64,000 nucleotides of DNA from Novosphingobium sp. ST904 (GCF_001298105.1 NZ_LGJH01000159.1:98423-162422); one strand, 5' to 3'; positions 26,259 to 36,950 are shown, numbered from the stretch's first letter. Numbers and translations: made by a program. The notes: generated by a model from the sequence alone, not told the origin.

Positions 26259-26288
26259 TCAGCCTGTATCAGGCACGATAACCGGAAG

Positions 26289-26317
26289 GGCCCTGGCGGA
26301 AACGTCGGGGCCTTTTT
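26289..26317 (+). terminator. Terminator after rpmD
   Basis: A GC-rich stem (GGCCCTGGCG / CGTCGGGGCC, with one G-T pair and one mismatch) with a GAAA loop, followed by TTTTT. It separates rpmD from the inserted lipoprotein gene. Confidence 0.85.
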
Positions 26318-26455
26318 CGTTTCGGTCGAGCTTTACATTCCCTTATCCCGCGTCTTATCGATGCTGCGCATAATCCGTGCGTAGCCGTGTCGGTTCCTCC
26401 ACCTTTGGTGCCACTTGTGTTAAGCGCGGAGATCTGGATTTCCCCGGGGGATACT

Positions 26456-27724
26456 TTGCTTCGCAGGACCATCGCGGCCACATCACTGTCTCTGGCCGTT
26501 CTCGCTCTTTCGGGATGTGAAGGCAGCGAGCCGCCCGATAACGGTGAAACCTATGTTCAGGAGAGTCCGGCTGCCGAGCCGGCCTGTAACGATCCGCTCG
26601 CCGATCCCGCTACGCTGGAGCGTGATCGCGAGGCCGACAAGGCGCTCAAGACGCTTCTCGCGTCAGGACAGGCCGATCCGGTTGCCGAGGCGCGCAAGGC
26701 TGCGGCGGCCGGAGATTTCCGGCTTGTCGCTGCGGTGACGCTTGGCGGCATCGACACCAGCCAGTTCGGTGCTCAATGCGTGCTACGGGGAGGACTATCT
26801 CCCCGGATGGCGCGTGTCGTGACCTACTTCGGTGAGGATTCGCTACCGACGCCCGCGCCCAGTGAGGCGCCGAGCGGTGGGACCGAAGATCGGCTCGCGA
26901 CATTTGCACGGACTTTCAATGAAGCGCTGATCGCTGATCCGGCGTATCCATATCGAGACGTGTGCCGGTCCGTTCCCGTCCTGGCTGTGAAGAAGGGGGC
27001 TGCAGCGCAGGAGCCTAACGTCGCGAAGGGTCCAGAGCGCGCTTATGGTTACGCAAAGCTCGGCCCGTTGCCAGAAAACGCCACGCTCGCCGATGCAGCG
27101 CGCCGCGGCAATGTTGCGGCTTTGCGGCGGATGCTTGACGAGGAACCTTCGGCCGACCCGACAGGTGATGCGCTGGATGCGCCGCAGACCATCGATTCCC
27201 CAGATCTGTTCGGAATGACGTCGCTTGCCTGGGCAATTGCCTATCATCGTGACGGAGCGGCTCGTTTCCTGCTTGCACGGCAGGCCAGTCCTTCCGGAGC
27301 ACAATGCCAGGCACTCATGGATCGCGATTCGCCGATGCAGATTGCGCGAGCGCAGGGCTGGCTGCAAATGGTCCTGAAGATGAAGGCGCTTGTGCCTGAG
27401 GCCGATTATGCCCGCCTCGCGGAAGAGCCGGCCTTGCCCGATGGAAACAAGGCGCAATTCAACGCCGAACTGGCGAAACTGGGCGATCGTTACGGCACGA
27501 TCTTCAATAAGGACGAGCTCACTCGTCATGAATTGAAGTTCACCGTTAACGCTGGTGGGCGCGTAACCTCTTGTTCTTTCGAACCGAAAACTGTTTCACC
27601 AGAGTTCGACGCGGATATTTGCCGGCTTGGTGCCGAGGTGTTCAAATGGAAGCCCGCACGAGACGCTGAAGGCCGTTCGATCCCCGGAAACGGGAAGCTC
27701 ATGATCCGCCTCCGAGGCAGTTAA
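26456..27724 (+). CDS. Lipoprotein with ankyrin-like and TonB-C-like segments
   Basis: About 422 residues, inserted between rpmD and rplO. I prefer the TTG at 26456 because it gives a compact lipoprotein signal (LLRRTIAATSLSLAVLALSGC), with the lipobox Cys at residue 21; a GTG at 26387 is the alternative. The middle region (ATLADAARRGNVAALRRML, then DLFGMTSLAWAIAYHRDGAA) has the helix-turn-helix spacing of ankyrin repeats. The last 65 residues (LKFTVNAGGRVTSCSF, VFKWKPARDAEG) resemble TonB C-terminal-type domains. It is probably a periplasmic membrane-anchored protein. GC and codon use look somewhat lower and less biased than the ribosomal genes. The function is unknown. Confidence 0.7.
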   Translation: MLRRTIAATSLSLAVLALSGCEGSEPPDNGETYVQESPAAEPACNDPLADPATLERDREADKALKTLLASGQADPVAEARKAAAAGDFRLVAAVTLGGIDTSQFGAQCVLRGGLSPRMARVVTYFGEDSLPTPAPSEAPSGGTEDRLATFARTFNEALIADPAYPYRDVCRSVPVLAVKKGAAAQEPNVAKGPERAYGYAKLGPLPENATLADAARRGNVAALRRMLDEEPSADPTGDALDAPQTIDSPDLFGMTSLAWAIAYHRDGAARFLLARQASPSGAQCQALMDRDSPMQIARAQGWLQMVLKMKALVPEADYARLAEEPALPDGNKAQFNAELAKLGDRYGTIFNKDELTRHELKFTVNAGGRVTSCSFEPKTVSPEFDADICRLGAEVFKWKPARDAEGRSIPGNGKLMIRLRGS

Positions 27725-27747
27725 GAGCCGCAGTTCCGGATTCGGGG

Positions 27748-27775
27748 GTGACATTGCGCCGCGGTTCGCTTATGG
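27748..27775 (+). promoter_or_regulatory. Candidate promoter for rplO-secY
   Basis: GTGACA and TTATGG separated by 16 bp, about 50 bp before rplO. A separate promoter would be needed because a terminator follows rpmD and the lipoprotein gene intervenes. The match is imperfect. Confidence 0.3.
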
Positions 27776-27823
27776 GCCGCGCCTTCCCATTAGCGCGACT
27801 AAAAGCGAAAGCGAGTGCAGACT

Positions 27824-28303
27824 ATGAAATTGAATGACATCCGCGACAACGCCGGCGCCCGTCACCGTCGCATCCGCGTCGGCCGTGGCATCGGCTCGGG
27901 CAAGGGCAAGACCGCTGGTCGTGGTCAGAAGGGTGCCAAGGCACGCTCGGGCGTTTCGATCAACGGCTTCGAAGGCGGCCAGATGCCGCTTCACATGCGC
28001 CTTCCGAAGCGCGGCTTCAGCAACAAGAAGTTCGCCAAGGATTACGCGGAAGTGAACCTCGGCATGATCCAGAAGGCGATCGACGCCGGTAAGCTGGACA
28101 TCTCGGGCACCGTTGATCACGCGGTTCTCCAGGCCGCTGGCCTGGCTCGTGGTGGCAAGGACGGCGTCCGCCTGCTGGGCAAGGGCGAACTGACCACCAA
28201 GGTCGAGTTCAACGTTGCCGGTGCTTCGAAGGGTGCCGTGGAAGCGGTCCAGAAGGCTGGTGGTTCGGTGATTCTTCCTGCCAAGGAAGCCGCCGAAGCC
28301 TGA
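27824..28303 (+). CDS. rplO: Ribosomal protein L15
   Basis: A 159-residue L15 beginning MKLNDIRDNAGARHRRIRVG, with the Gly/Arg-rich N-terminal segment that threads into 23S rRNA (GRGIGSGKGKTAGRGQKG). The start is at the ATG 9 bp inside a slightly longer frame. It is followed 202 bp later by secY, the usual neighbour. Confidence 0.96.
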   Translation: MKLNDIRDNAGARHRRIRVGRGIGSGKGKTAGRGQKGAKARSGVSINGFEGGQMPLHMRLPKRGFSNKKFAKDYAEVNLGMIQKAIDAGKLDISGTVDHAVLQAAGLARGGKDGVRLLGKGELTTKVEFNVAGASKGAVEAVQKAGGSVILPAKEAAEA

Positions 28304-28505
28304 GCCATCGCAACCGCGATATGCTCATAGGGGGAGGGCGGGCGCGATGCGCTTCGCCCTCTCTTCATTCAGACTGCCTTTCGGCGACAGGTCTTCCAGA
28401 GCCGGCGCGAATGTCTATATGAGCGGACCAGAACCGGGGTTCGACAAGCCTTCATGCAGTCGCTAAGGCAGACCCGAACCGACTATCGAGGCTTTACAAA
28501 TCGTC

Positions 28506-29873
28506 ATGGCTTCCCGCGCCGACAATATCGCCAGCACTCTGAGCCTGGCCAACTTCTCGAAAGCCACCGAGCTAAAGAACCGAATCTGGTTCACCATCGG
28601 TGCGCTGATCGTCTTCCGCTTCCTGAGCTTCGTTCCGCTTCCCGGCGTGAACCCGCTGATTCTCTCGCAGCTCTACAGCAAGACGCAGGGCGGCATTCTC
28701 GACCTGTTCAACACTTTCTCGGGCGGTTCGCTTTCGCGAATGAGCCTCATCGCGCTCGGCGTGATGCCTTACATCACGGCGTCGATCGTGGTCCAGCTCG
28801 CCGCATCGCTCCACCCCGCACTGGTGGCGCTGAAGAAGGAAGGCGAAACCGGCCGCAAGAAGCTTAACCAGTACACCCGGTATGGCGCAGTTCTCCTTTG
28901 CGCGATCCAGGGCTGGTTCCTCGCGGTCAGCCTTGAGGCGTACGGCGCTTCGAACGGGCTTCAGGCCGTCGTCGATCCTGGCCTGGTGTTCCGCATCGGT
29001 GCCGTGATTTCGCTCGTCGGGGGCACGATGTTCCTGCTGTGGCTTGGTGAGCAGATCACCTCGCGCGGCATCGGCAATGGTGTTTCGCTCATCATCATGG
29101 CGGGCATCGTCGCCCAGATGCCGACGTTCGCGACGAACGTCGGACAGGCCTACAGCGCGGGCGACACGGGCTCGATCCTCATCATTGCGCTGATCGTGCT
29201 GATCGTCGCCATGATCCTGATGATCTGCTTCATGGAACGTGCGCAGCGCCGTCTGTTGATCCAGTATCCGAAGCGGGCGACTCAGCGCGGGATGATGCAG
29301 GCCGATCGCAGCCATCTGCCGTTGAAGATCAACACCGCAGGCGTGATCCCGCCGATCTTCGCCAGTTCGCTGCTGCTGCTGCCGCTGACGATCACTCAGT
29401 TCGCGGGTAAATCGCTGAACCCGGAATCGACCTGGGGCAAGATCGTCGTTTCGCTGAACCAGTACCTCGGTCACGGCAAGCCGCTCTACATGCTGCTTTA
29501 TGCAGCGGGCATCGTGTTCTTCTGCTTCTTCTACACTGCGGTCGTCTTCAATCCCGAGGAAACCGCTGACAACCTGAAGAAGAACGGTGGCTTCATTCCC
29601 GGCATTCGCCCGGGCAAGAACACCGCGAATTATCTCGATTACGTGCTGACCCGCATCACCGTGATCGGAGCGATCTACCTGACCATCGTCTGCACCGTTC
29701 CGGAGTACTTCCTCTCGATGACCGGTCTGCCGTTGCTCTTCATGGGTGGAACGAGCTTGCTGATCGTCGTCAACGTGACCGTCGACACGATCACGCAGAT
29801 CCAGTCGCACCTGCTGGCACACCAGTATGGCGACCTGATCAAGAAGGCGAAACTGAAAGGCAGACTGCGCTGA
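28506..29873 (+). CDS. secY: Protein translocase subunit SecY
   Basis: A 455-residue inner-membrane channel protein with the ten hydrophobic segments of SecY, including LGVMPYITASIVVQL, the GNGVSLIIMAGIV segment, and the cytoplasmic loops after TM6 and TM8 (YPKRATQRGMMQAD; NLKKNGGFIPGIRPG) that contact SecA and the ribosome. Full length. It follows rplO by 202 bp and precedes adk by 34 bp, the conserved order. Confidence 0.97.
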   Translation: MASRADNIASTLSLANFSKATELKNRIWFTIGALIVFRFLSFVPLPGVNPLILSQLYSKTQGGILDLFNTFSGGSLSRMSLIALGVMPYITASIVVQLAASLHPALVALKKEGETGRKKLNQYTRYGAVLLCAIQGWFLAVSLEAYGASNGLQAVVDPGLVFRIGAVISLVGGTMFLLWLGEQITSRGIGNGVSLIIMAGIVAQMPTFATNVGQAYSAGDTGSILIIALIVLIVAMILMICFMERAQRRLLIQYPKRATQRGMMQADRSHLPLKINTAGVIPPIFASSLLLLPLTITQFAGKSLNPESTWGKIVVSLNQYLGHGKPLYMLLYAAGIVFFCFFYTAVVFNPEETADNLKKNGGFIPGIRPGKNTANYLDYVLTRITVIGAIYLTIVCTVPEYFLSMTGLPLLFMGGTSLLIVVNVTVDTITQIQSHLLAHQYGDLIKKAKLKGRLR

Positions 29874-29907
29874 TCGGCGCTCGCCAGGGACAAATGAGGG
29901 GTAAGGC

Positions 29908-30555
29908 GTGAATATCATCCTGTTGGGCCCGCCGGGGGCGGGCAAGGGCACCCAGGCGCAGCGTCTGGTCGAGCGGCATGGCATGCGCCAGCTTTCGACT
30001 GGCGACATGCTCCGCGCTGCGGTGAAGGCTGGTACGCCTACCGGGCTGGAAGCCAAGGCAGTGATGGAGCGTGGCGAGCTCGTTTCGGACGAGATCGTCT
30101 CAGCTCTGATCGGAGACGAACTGGACGCCATGGGGTCCGGTGCCGGTGCGATTTTCGACGGTTATCCGCGCACGGCGGCTCAGGCCGAATCGCTTGACGG
30201 AATCCTGGCCGCACGTGGTCGCAAGCTCGATCACGTGATCGAACTTGAAGTCGACGAAGAGGCGCTTGTCGAGCGGATCACCGGCCGTTTTTCCTGCGCC
30301 AGTTGCGGGAAGGGCTATCACGACAAGTTCGAGCAACCCAAGGTTCCCGGGGTCTGCGACAAGTGCGGTGGGACGGAATTCAAGCGCCGTCCTGACGACA
30401 ATGCGGAGACCGTTAGGACTCGTCTGGCAGAGTACCGTGCGAAAACTGCGCCGATCCTGCCGATCTATGAGGCGCAGGGAATCGTTGCCAGGGTCGATGG
30501 CATGGCTGACATGGACGATGTCACCGCAGCCATCGAAGCGGTCCTGAAATCCTGA
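29908..30555 (+). CDS. adk: Adenylate kinase with four-cysteine lid
   Basis: A 215-residue long-lid adenylate kinase (ATP + AMP to 2 ADP), cytoplasmic. The P-loop is GPPGAGKGTQ and the AMP-site region is STGDMLRAAVKAGT. The lid holds CASC and CDKC pairs (CxxC-x16-CxxC), a tetracysteine site that binds structural zinc in related enzymes, unlike the E. coli form. It starts with GTG 34 bp after secY. A hairpin follows, and the alpha operon starts from its own promoters downstream. Confidence 0.96.
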   Translation: MNIILLGPPGAGKGTQAQRLVERHGMRQLSTGDMLRAAVKAGTPTGLEAKAVMERGELVSDEIVSALIGDELDAMGSGAGAIFDGYPRTAAQAESLDGILAARGRKLDHVIELEVDEEALVERITGRFSCASCGKGYHDKFEQPKVPGVCDKCGGTEFKRRPDDNAETVRTRLAEYRAKTAPILPIYEAQGIVARVDGMADMDDVTAAIEAVLKS

Positions 30556-30560
30556 TGATG

Positions 30561-30582
30561 CGGCCGGGCGAAAGTCCGGCCG
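30561..30582 (+). terminator. Hairpin after adk
   Basis: A 9-bp stem with one G-T pair (CGGCCGGGC / GTCCGGCCG) closed by a GAAA tetraloop, 6 bp after the adk stop, followed by TTCTCGTTT. Probably ends the rplO-secY-adk unit. Confidence 0.65.
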
Positions 30583-30665
30583 TTCTCGTTTGCGGTATGC
30601 GTGCCGGTGGCGCTGCCGTGACGATGCGCCGCGTGGGGCTTCCTGCGCGGCGATTTTCGCTTTCT

Positions 30666-30694
30666 TTGACTACCGTACGCGGATGCGGTAAACA
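30666..30694 (+). promoter_or_regulatory. Candidate promoter P1 of rpsM-rpsK-rpoA
   Basis: TTGACT, 17-bp spacer, TAAACA. It lies downstream of the adk hairpin and 243 bp before rpsM. Confidence 0.55.
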
Positions 30695-30760
30695 GTTGGC
30701 GCAAGGTCTGCTCTCGCCGCCCACACGGGGCCGGTGATCGAGCGGCACGGTTCGCGGGCG

Positions 30761-30789
30761 TTGACACGCCTTTCGAATCGTCCTATGCG
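30761..30789 (+). promoter_or_regulatory. Candidate promoter P2 of rpsM-rpsK-rpoA
   Basis: TTGACA, 17-bp spacer, TATGCG: the closest match to the sigma-70 consensus I noticed in the window. It is 148 bp before rpsM. A GAATC (GANTC, the CcrM methylation target of alphaproteobacteria) lies in the spacer at 30775-30779. Confidence 0.65.
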
Positions 30790-30937
30790 CGCCCTTCACT
30801 CAAAGGTTTCGGCAAGTCCGGGGGCGTTGGCAACAAGCGTGCCGCCAACCGGACCTTTTGTCATTTACGCCTTTCGGGTGAAAAGCGTTGAGATGGGGGT
30901 CGTCCCTAGGGCGCTCCTGTGGAGCATGGAGATTTAA

Positions 30938-31306
30938 GTGGCTCGTATTGCCGGGGTAAACATCCCCACCAACAAGCGCGTTATCATCGCGCTCACCTAC
31001 ATCCATGGTATCGGTCGTACCAAGGCTCTCGAGATCGCCGACAAGCTCGGCATCGATCACAGCCGCCGTGTTCAGGACCTGTCGGACGCCGAAGTCCTGC
31101 AGATCCGCGAAACCATCGACGCCGATCACACGGTTGAAGGTGACCTTCGTCGCGAAACCGCGATGAACATCAAGCGCCTGATGGACCTCGCCTGCTACCG
31201 TGGCCTGCGTCACCGCAAGGGTCTGCCGGTTCGTGGCCAGCGCACGCATACCAATGCGCGCACCCGCAAGGGCAAGGCTAAGCCGATCGCCGGCAAGAAG
31301 AAGTAA
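30938..31306 (+). CDS. rpsM: Ribosomal protein S13
   Basis: A 122-residue S13 starting with GTG after GGAGATTTAA (VARIAGVNIPTNKRVIIALT; KGLPVRGQRTHTNARTRKGK). It bridges the subunits and contacts P-site tRNA. First gene of the alpha group. rpmJ (L36), which often precedes it, is absent here, as in other alphaproteobacteria. Confidence 0.97.
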   Translation: MARIAGVNIPTNKRVIIALTYIHGIGRTKALEIADKLGIDHSRRVQDLSDAEVLQIRETIDADHTVEGDLRRETAMNIKRLMDLACYRGLRHRKGLPVRGQRTHTNARTRKGKAKPIAGKKK

Positions 31307-31372
31307 GCCGTTCGGGCCGAGCAATCGGCCCATCCGGTTTCCCCCAGCGATTTTTCGACAGGATACACGATC

Positions 31373-31762
31373 ATGGCACGCGAACCCCAGCGCATTAAGC
31401 GCCGCGAGCGCAAGAACATCACCAGCGGCATCGCGCATGTGAACGCCAGCTTCAACAACACCATGGTGACCATCACCGACGCCCAGGGCAATGCGATCAG
31501 CTGGTCCTCGGCAGGCATGATGGGCTTCAAGGGTAGCCGCAAGTCGACGCCGTACGCCGCGCAGGTCGCCGCTGACGACGCCGGCAAGAAGGCCGCCGAA
31601 CACGGCGTCCGCACTCTCGAAGTCGAAGTCAAGGGCCCGGGTTCGGGCCGTGAGAGCGCCCTGCGCGCCCTCCAGGCGGTCGGCTTCACCATTACCTCGA
31701 TCCGCGACGTGACGCCGATCCCGCACAATGGCGTGCGTCCTTCCAAGCGTCGCCGCGTCTGA
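31373..31762 (+). CDS. rpsK: Ribosomal protein S11
   Basis: A 129-residue S11 of the 30S platform (NITSGIAHVNASFNNTMVTI; GPGSGRESALRALQAVGF; PHNGVRPSKRRRV). It lies between rpsM and rpoA; rpsD is not in the cluster. Confidence 0.97.
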   Translation: MAREPQRIKRRERKNITSGIAHVNASFNNTMVTITDAQGNAISWSSAGMMGFKGSRKSTPYAAQVAADDAGKKAAEHGVRTLEVEVKGPGSGRESALRALQAVGFTITSIRDVTPIPHNGVRPSKRRRV

Positions 31763-31772
31763 TCGAGCTAAT

Positions 31773-31799
31773 CCGGACGACGAACCGGTCGTCGTCCGG
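31773..31799 (+). promoter_or_regulatory. Hairpin between rpsK and rpoA
   Basis: CCGGACGAC and GTCGTCCGG form a perfect 9-bp stem, 70 bp before rpoA, without a U-tract. It could influence rpoA translation or mRNA processing. Confidence 0.4.
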
Positions 31800-31868
31800 G
31801 CTTCGGAACGTCCCGAGCCTTTCCACCAGGCTCCGGGGCGTAACCGCCATCACTCCCAGGGGAAGTCC

Positions 31869-32936
31869 ATGACTGTCAACATCAAGAACTGGCAGGAACT
31901 CAAGAAGCCGAACAGCCTTGAGATCAAGCCGGGACCCGACCCCAAGCTGAAGGCGACCTTCGTCGCCGAACCTCTCGAGCGCGGTTTCGGCCTGACGCTC
32001 GGCAATGCGTTGCGTCGCGTGCTGCTCTCCTCGCTGCAGGGTGCTGCGATCACCTCGATCAAGATCGAGAACGTGCTGCACGAATTCTCGTCGCTGGCCG
32101 GTGTGCGCGAGGACGTCACGGACATCGTCCTCAACGTCAAGCAGATCGCGCTCAAGATGCAGGGCGAAGGCCCGAAGCGTCTCCAACTGTCGGCTACCGG
32201 ACCGGCAGCGGTCAAGGCGGGCGACATCGCCGTCTCGGGTGACATCGAGGTCATGAACAAGGACCTCGTGATCTGCCACCTCGACGAGGGTGCCACGCTC
32301 AACATGGAACTGACCGCCGACACCGGCAAGGGCTACGTCCCCGCCGTGTCGAACCGTCCCGTGGACGCACCGATCGGACTTATCCCGGTCGATTCGCTCT
32401 ACTCGCCGGTGCGTCAGGTCAGCTACAAGGTGGACAACGCCCGCATCGGTCAGGAGCTTGACTACGACAAGCTCAATCTGACGGTGGAAACGGACGGTAC
32501 CGTGACCCCGGAAGACGCCGTGGCTTATGCTGCGCGCATCCTCCAGGACCAGCTTGCGCTGTTCGTCCACTTCGAGGACATCGCACCGGTTGGCGCCTCG
32601 CCGATGATCGGCATGGCTGCTGGCGGCGCTGCTGCCTCGGAAGAGAGCGATACCAACCAGCTCAACCGCTACCTTCTCAAGAAGGTGGACGAACTGGAGC
32701 TGTCGGTACGTTCGGCCAACTGCCTCAAGAACGACAACATCATCTATATCGGCGATCTGGTCCAGAAGACCGAAGCCGAGATGCTGCGTACGCCGAACTT
32801 CGGCCGCAAGTCGCTCAACGAGATCAAGGAAGTTCTTTCCTCGATGGGTCTGCGCCTCGGCATGGACATTCCGGGCTGGCCGCCCGAGAACATCGAAGAA
32901 ATGGCCAAGAAGCTGGAGCAGGAACTGCTCGGCTGA
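31869..32936 (+). CDS. rpoA: RNA polymerase alpha subunit
   Basis: A 355-residue alpha subunit. The N-terminal dimerisation domain contains RGFGLTLGNALRRVLLSSL. A flexible linker leads to the C-terminal domain (LELSVRSANCLKNDNIIYIG; SLNEIKEVLSSMGLRLGMDI), which binds UP elements and activators. The start at MTVNIKNWQELKKPN follows AGGGGAAGTCC. A strong terminator follows. Confidence 0.98.
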   Translation: MTVNIKNWQELKKPNSLEIKPGPDPKLKATFVAEPLERGFGLTLGNALRRVLLSSLQGAAITSIKIENVLHEFSSLAGVREDVTDIVLNVKQIALKMQGEGPKRLQLSATGPAAVKAGDIAVSGDIEVMNKDLVICHLDEGATLNMELTADTGKGYVPAVSNRPVDAPIGLIPVDSLYSPVRQVSYKVDNARIGQELDYDKLNLTVETDGTVTPEDAVAYAARILQDQLALFVHFEDIAPVGASPMIGMAAGGAAASEESDTNQLNRYLLKKVDELELSVRSANCLKNDNIIYIGDLVQKTEAEMLRTPNFGRKSLNEIKEVLSSMGLRLGMDIPGWPPENIEEMAKKLEQELLG

Positions 32937-32963
32937 TCGGTTACTTCGATACCGAATTGAAGA

Positions 32964-32991
32964 GGGCTCCGCAGGAATGCGGGGCCTTTTT
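32964..32991 (+). terminator. Terminator after rpoA
   Basis: GGGCTCCGCA and TGCGGGGCC pair around GGAA and are followed by TTTTT. It separates rpoA from the inserted dgkA and from rplQ. Confidence 0.88.
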
Positions 32992-33067
32992 CTTTGGGGA
33001 ACTGCTCCCTGGGCAGCAGGTGCAATCGGGTCTGGCCGATTTGCGTGCGGCTGTTTAGCGTGCTGGC

Positions 33068-33475
33068 ATGATCGAACCTTCCGACGTGCTATCGGCGCGG
33101 ACTCGCTTCAGTCTTGGCGCACGCTTCAGGAGTGTCATCTATGCGTGGCGCGGACTGCGCAGGCTTGTTCATGGCGAGCATAACGCGCGGATACACCTCG
33201 CCGCTTCGCTGTGCGTCGTGGCGGCAGGCATCTGGCTGCGAGTTTCGATGGACGACTGGCGGTGGCTCGTCCTGGCGATGGCCATGGTGTGGCTCGCCGA
33301 GGCGTTCAATACGGCGATCGAGGAGCTTTGCGACCGGATCGAACCGGGGTTCGACCTTGTCATAGGTCGGATCAAGGATGTTGCGGCCGGGGCTGTTCTA
33401 ATCGCCTCTCTGGCGGCAGCGCTGATTGGTGTGTTGACGCTGGGTCCGCCGTTATGGGTGCTTGTCCAGCAGTAG
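33068..33475 (+). CDS. dgkA: Diacylglycerol kinase (DagK family)
   Basis: A 135-residue membrane protein with the family signature EAFNTAIEELCDRIEPGFD and GRIKDVAAGAVL, and three hydrophobic helices (about residues 46-62, 66-82 and 108-127). Prokaryotic DagK enzymes phosphorylate diacylglycerol, recycling it into phospholipid synthesis, or undecaprenol in some bacteria; the substrate here is not decidable. It sits between rpoA and rplQ, which normally adjoin, after a terminator, so it is probably transcribed separately. Confidence 0.9.
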   Translation: MIEPSDVLSARTRFSLGARFRSVIYAWRGLRRLVHGEHNARIHLAASLCVVAAGIWLRVSMDDWRWLVLAMAMVWLAEAFNTAIEELCDRIEPGFDLVIGRIKDVAAGAVLIASLAAALIGVLTLGPPLWVLVQQ

Positions 33476-33620
33476 TAGGCCCGTTCCGGCTTGACTCCTT
33501 CGCCGTTTTCGGGTTGAGGGCGCCACTCACACGTAAGTGAACCGGCTTTGGGCGATGGCCGAACCACATCGCCCGGCAGGCAGTACCTTGAACGGCTGCC
33601 TGACGAACGGAGTATATGAA

Positions 33621-34043
33621 ATGCGTCATAAGCATGGTCAGCGCAAGCTGCAGCGCACCTCGGGCCACCGCGCCGCCCTTCTGCGCAACATGGCCGCCGC
33701 TCTCATCAAGCACGAGCAGATCCAGACCACCACGCCGAAGGCGAAGGAACTGCGTCCTTACCTCGAAAAGCTGATCACGCTCGCGAAGCATGGCGGCCTT
33801 TCGAATCGTCGTCTGGCGCACGCTCGCCTGATGGACGAAGCGCAGGAAAAGAAGCTCTTCGAAGTTCTGGCCGAGCGTTATGCCGGCCGCAACGGTGGCT
33901 ACACCCGCATTATCAAGGCAGGCATCCGCGCTTCGGACGCCGCCCCGATTGCGATCATCGAACTCGTCGACCGCGACGTTTCGGAAAAGGGCAAGGACTC
34001 GGGCCCGGTGACCACCGACACCGAGGAATACGCCGAGGCCTGA
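33621..34043 (+). CDS. rplQ: Ribosomal protein L17
   Basis: A 140-residue L17 (MRHKHGQRKLQRTSGHRAAL; NGGYTRIIKAGIRASDAAPI) at the tunnel exit. The start is at the ATG matching the family, 28 codons inside a longer frame. The tail is acidic (VTTDTEEYAEA). It is separated from rpoA by dgkA. A hairpin (34057-34079) follows. Confidence 0.97.
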   Translation: MRHKHGQRKLQRTSGHRAALLRNMAAALIKHEQIQTTTPKAKELRPYLEKLITLAKHGGLSNRRLAHARLMDEAQEKKLFEVLAERYAGRNGGYTRIIKAGIRASDAAPIAIIELVDRDVSEKGKDSGPVTTDTEEYAEA

Positions 34044-34056
34044 TCGCCTTTCGGCA

Positions 34057-34079
34057 GTCGGCTTCGTAGAGGAGCCGGC
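34057..34079 (+). terminator. Hairpin after rplQ
   Basis: GTCGGCTTC and GGAGCCGGC pair around GTAGA (one mismatch), 13 bp beyond the rplQ stop. No U-tract, so its terminator role is uncertain. Confidence 0.45.
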
Positions 34080-34146
34080 AAAGAGATTGCAGGGCGGTCG
34101 CGGGAATACCTCGCGGCCGCCTTTCTTTTTGTTTCGGGAGAACGTG

Positions 34147-36302
<2,156 letters not shown>

Positions 36303-36308
36303 GCCCCT

Positions 36309-36950
36309 TCAGGATTCGCTGTCCGTTCCTTCGTGAGCGGGCAGCCCCAGGGACCAGTAGATAGCGGCTCCGCGCAGTGCGAATCCCGCCGCTGCGGCTA
36401 TGGCCCAGGTCAGTTGAGGGGCGATGCCGAGGGCTATACCCGCCGCCGCGACGGTTGCTGCCAGGGCTGCGGCTGTCACGTATAGTTCCGGCCGCATCAG
36501 GATCGAAGGCTGTCCGGCCACGACATCGCGGACGATGCCGCCGACGCAGCCGGTGGCGACGCCCATGACCATCGCCGGAATCGGTGGCACGCCCCAGGCC
36601 ATGGCCTTGATGGTTCCGAACACCGAATAGACCGCAAGACCCAATGCGTCGGCCCACTCCAGCAATTGTCCCTGCCACCAGCGTACCGGCGTGAACCAGG
36701 CGAGGGTCGCGACCGCGAGGCATACGGGGGCCACGAAAGGATCGCGAACCCAGAAGACCGGCGCTCCGATGAGGAGATCTCGCAAGGTGCCGCCGCCCAC
36801 GCCGGTCATGAGCGCGAAGAATGCGACGGTCACGAAAGTCTGCCGCAACTGGGCCGCCGAAAGGGCGCCGGTCAGCGCGAAGACGGCGATTCCAAGGATA
36901 TCGAACGCTGCGGGCAGGGCGGGCGCGTCAGGCGGCATGATCGTGGGCAT
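36309..36950 (-). CDS. Trimeric intracellular cation channel family protein (UPF0126)
   Basis: A 213-residue membrane protein made of two related halves of about three helices each. Each half carries the repeat signature: GVGGGTLRDLLIGAPVFWVR in the first and GCVGGIVRDVVAGQPSILMR in the second (the 'GxxGGxxRDxxxG' motif). Bacterial and archaeal TRIC homologues are homotrimeric cation channels. It is convergent with the peptidase gene, with 6 bp between the stops. Confidence 0.9.
   Translation of the reverse strand: MPTIMPPDAPALPAAFDILGIAVFALTGALSAAQLRQTFVTVAFFALMTGVGGGTLRDLLIGAPVFWVRDPFVAPVCLAVATLAWFTPVRWWQGQLLEWADALGLAVYSVFGTIKAMAWGVPPIPAMVMGVATGCVGGIVRDVVAGQPSILMRPELYVTAAALAATVAAAGIALGIAPQLTWAIAAAAGFALRGAAIYWSLGLPAHEGTDSES

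Noticed and set aside
25364..26281. A 305-residue S5 variant with a novel C-terminal domain
   Set aside because: One missing base explains it; the expected S5 end and rpmD are both present in the adjacent frames.
28572..30131. 519-codon open frame opposite secY and adk
   Set aside because: It spans two certain genes and encodes a charged, repetitive sequence without motifs.
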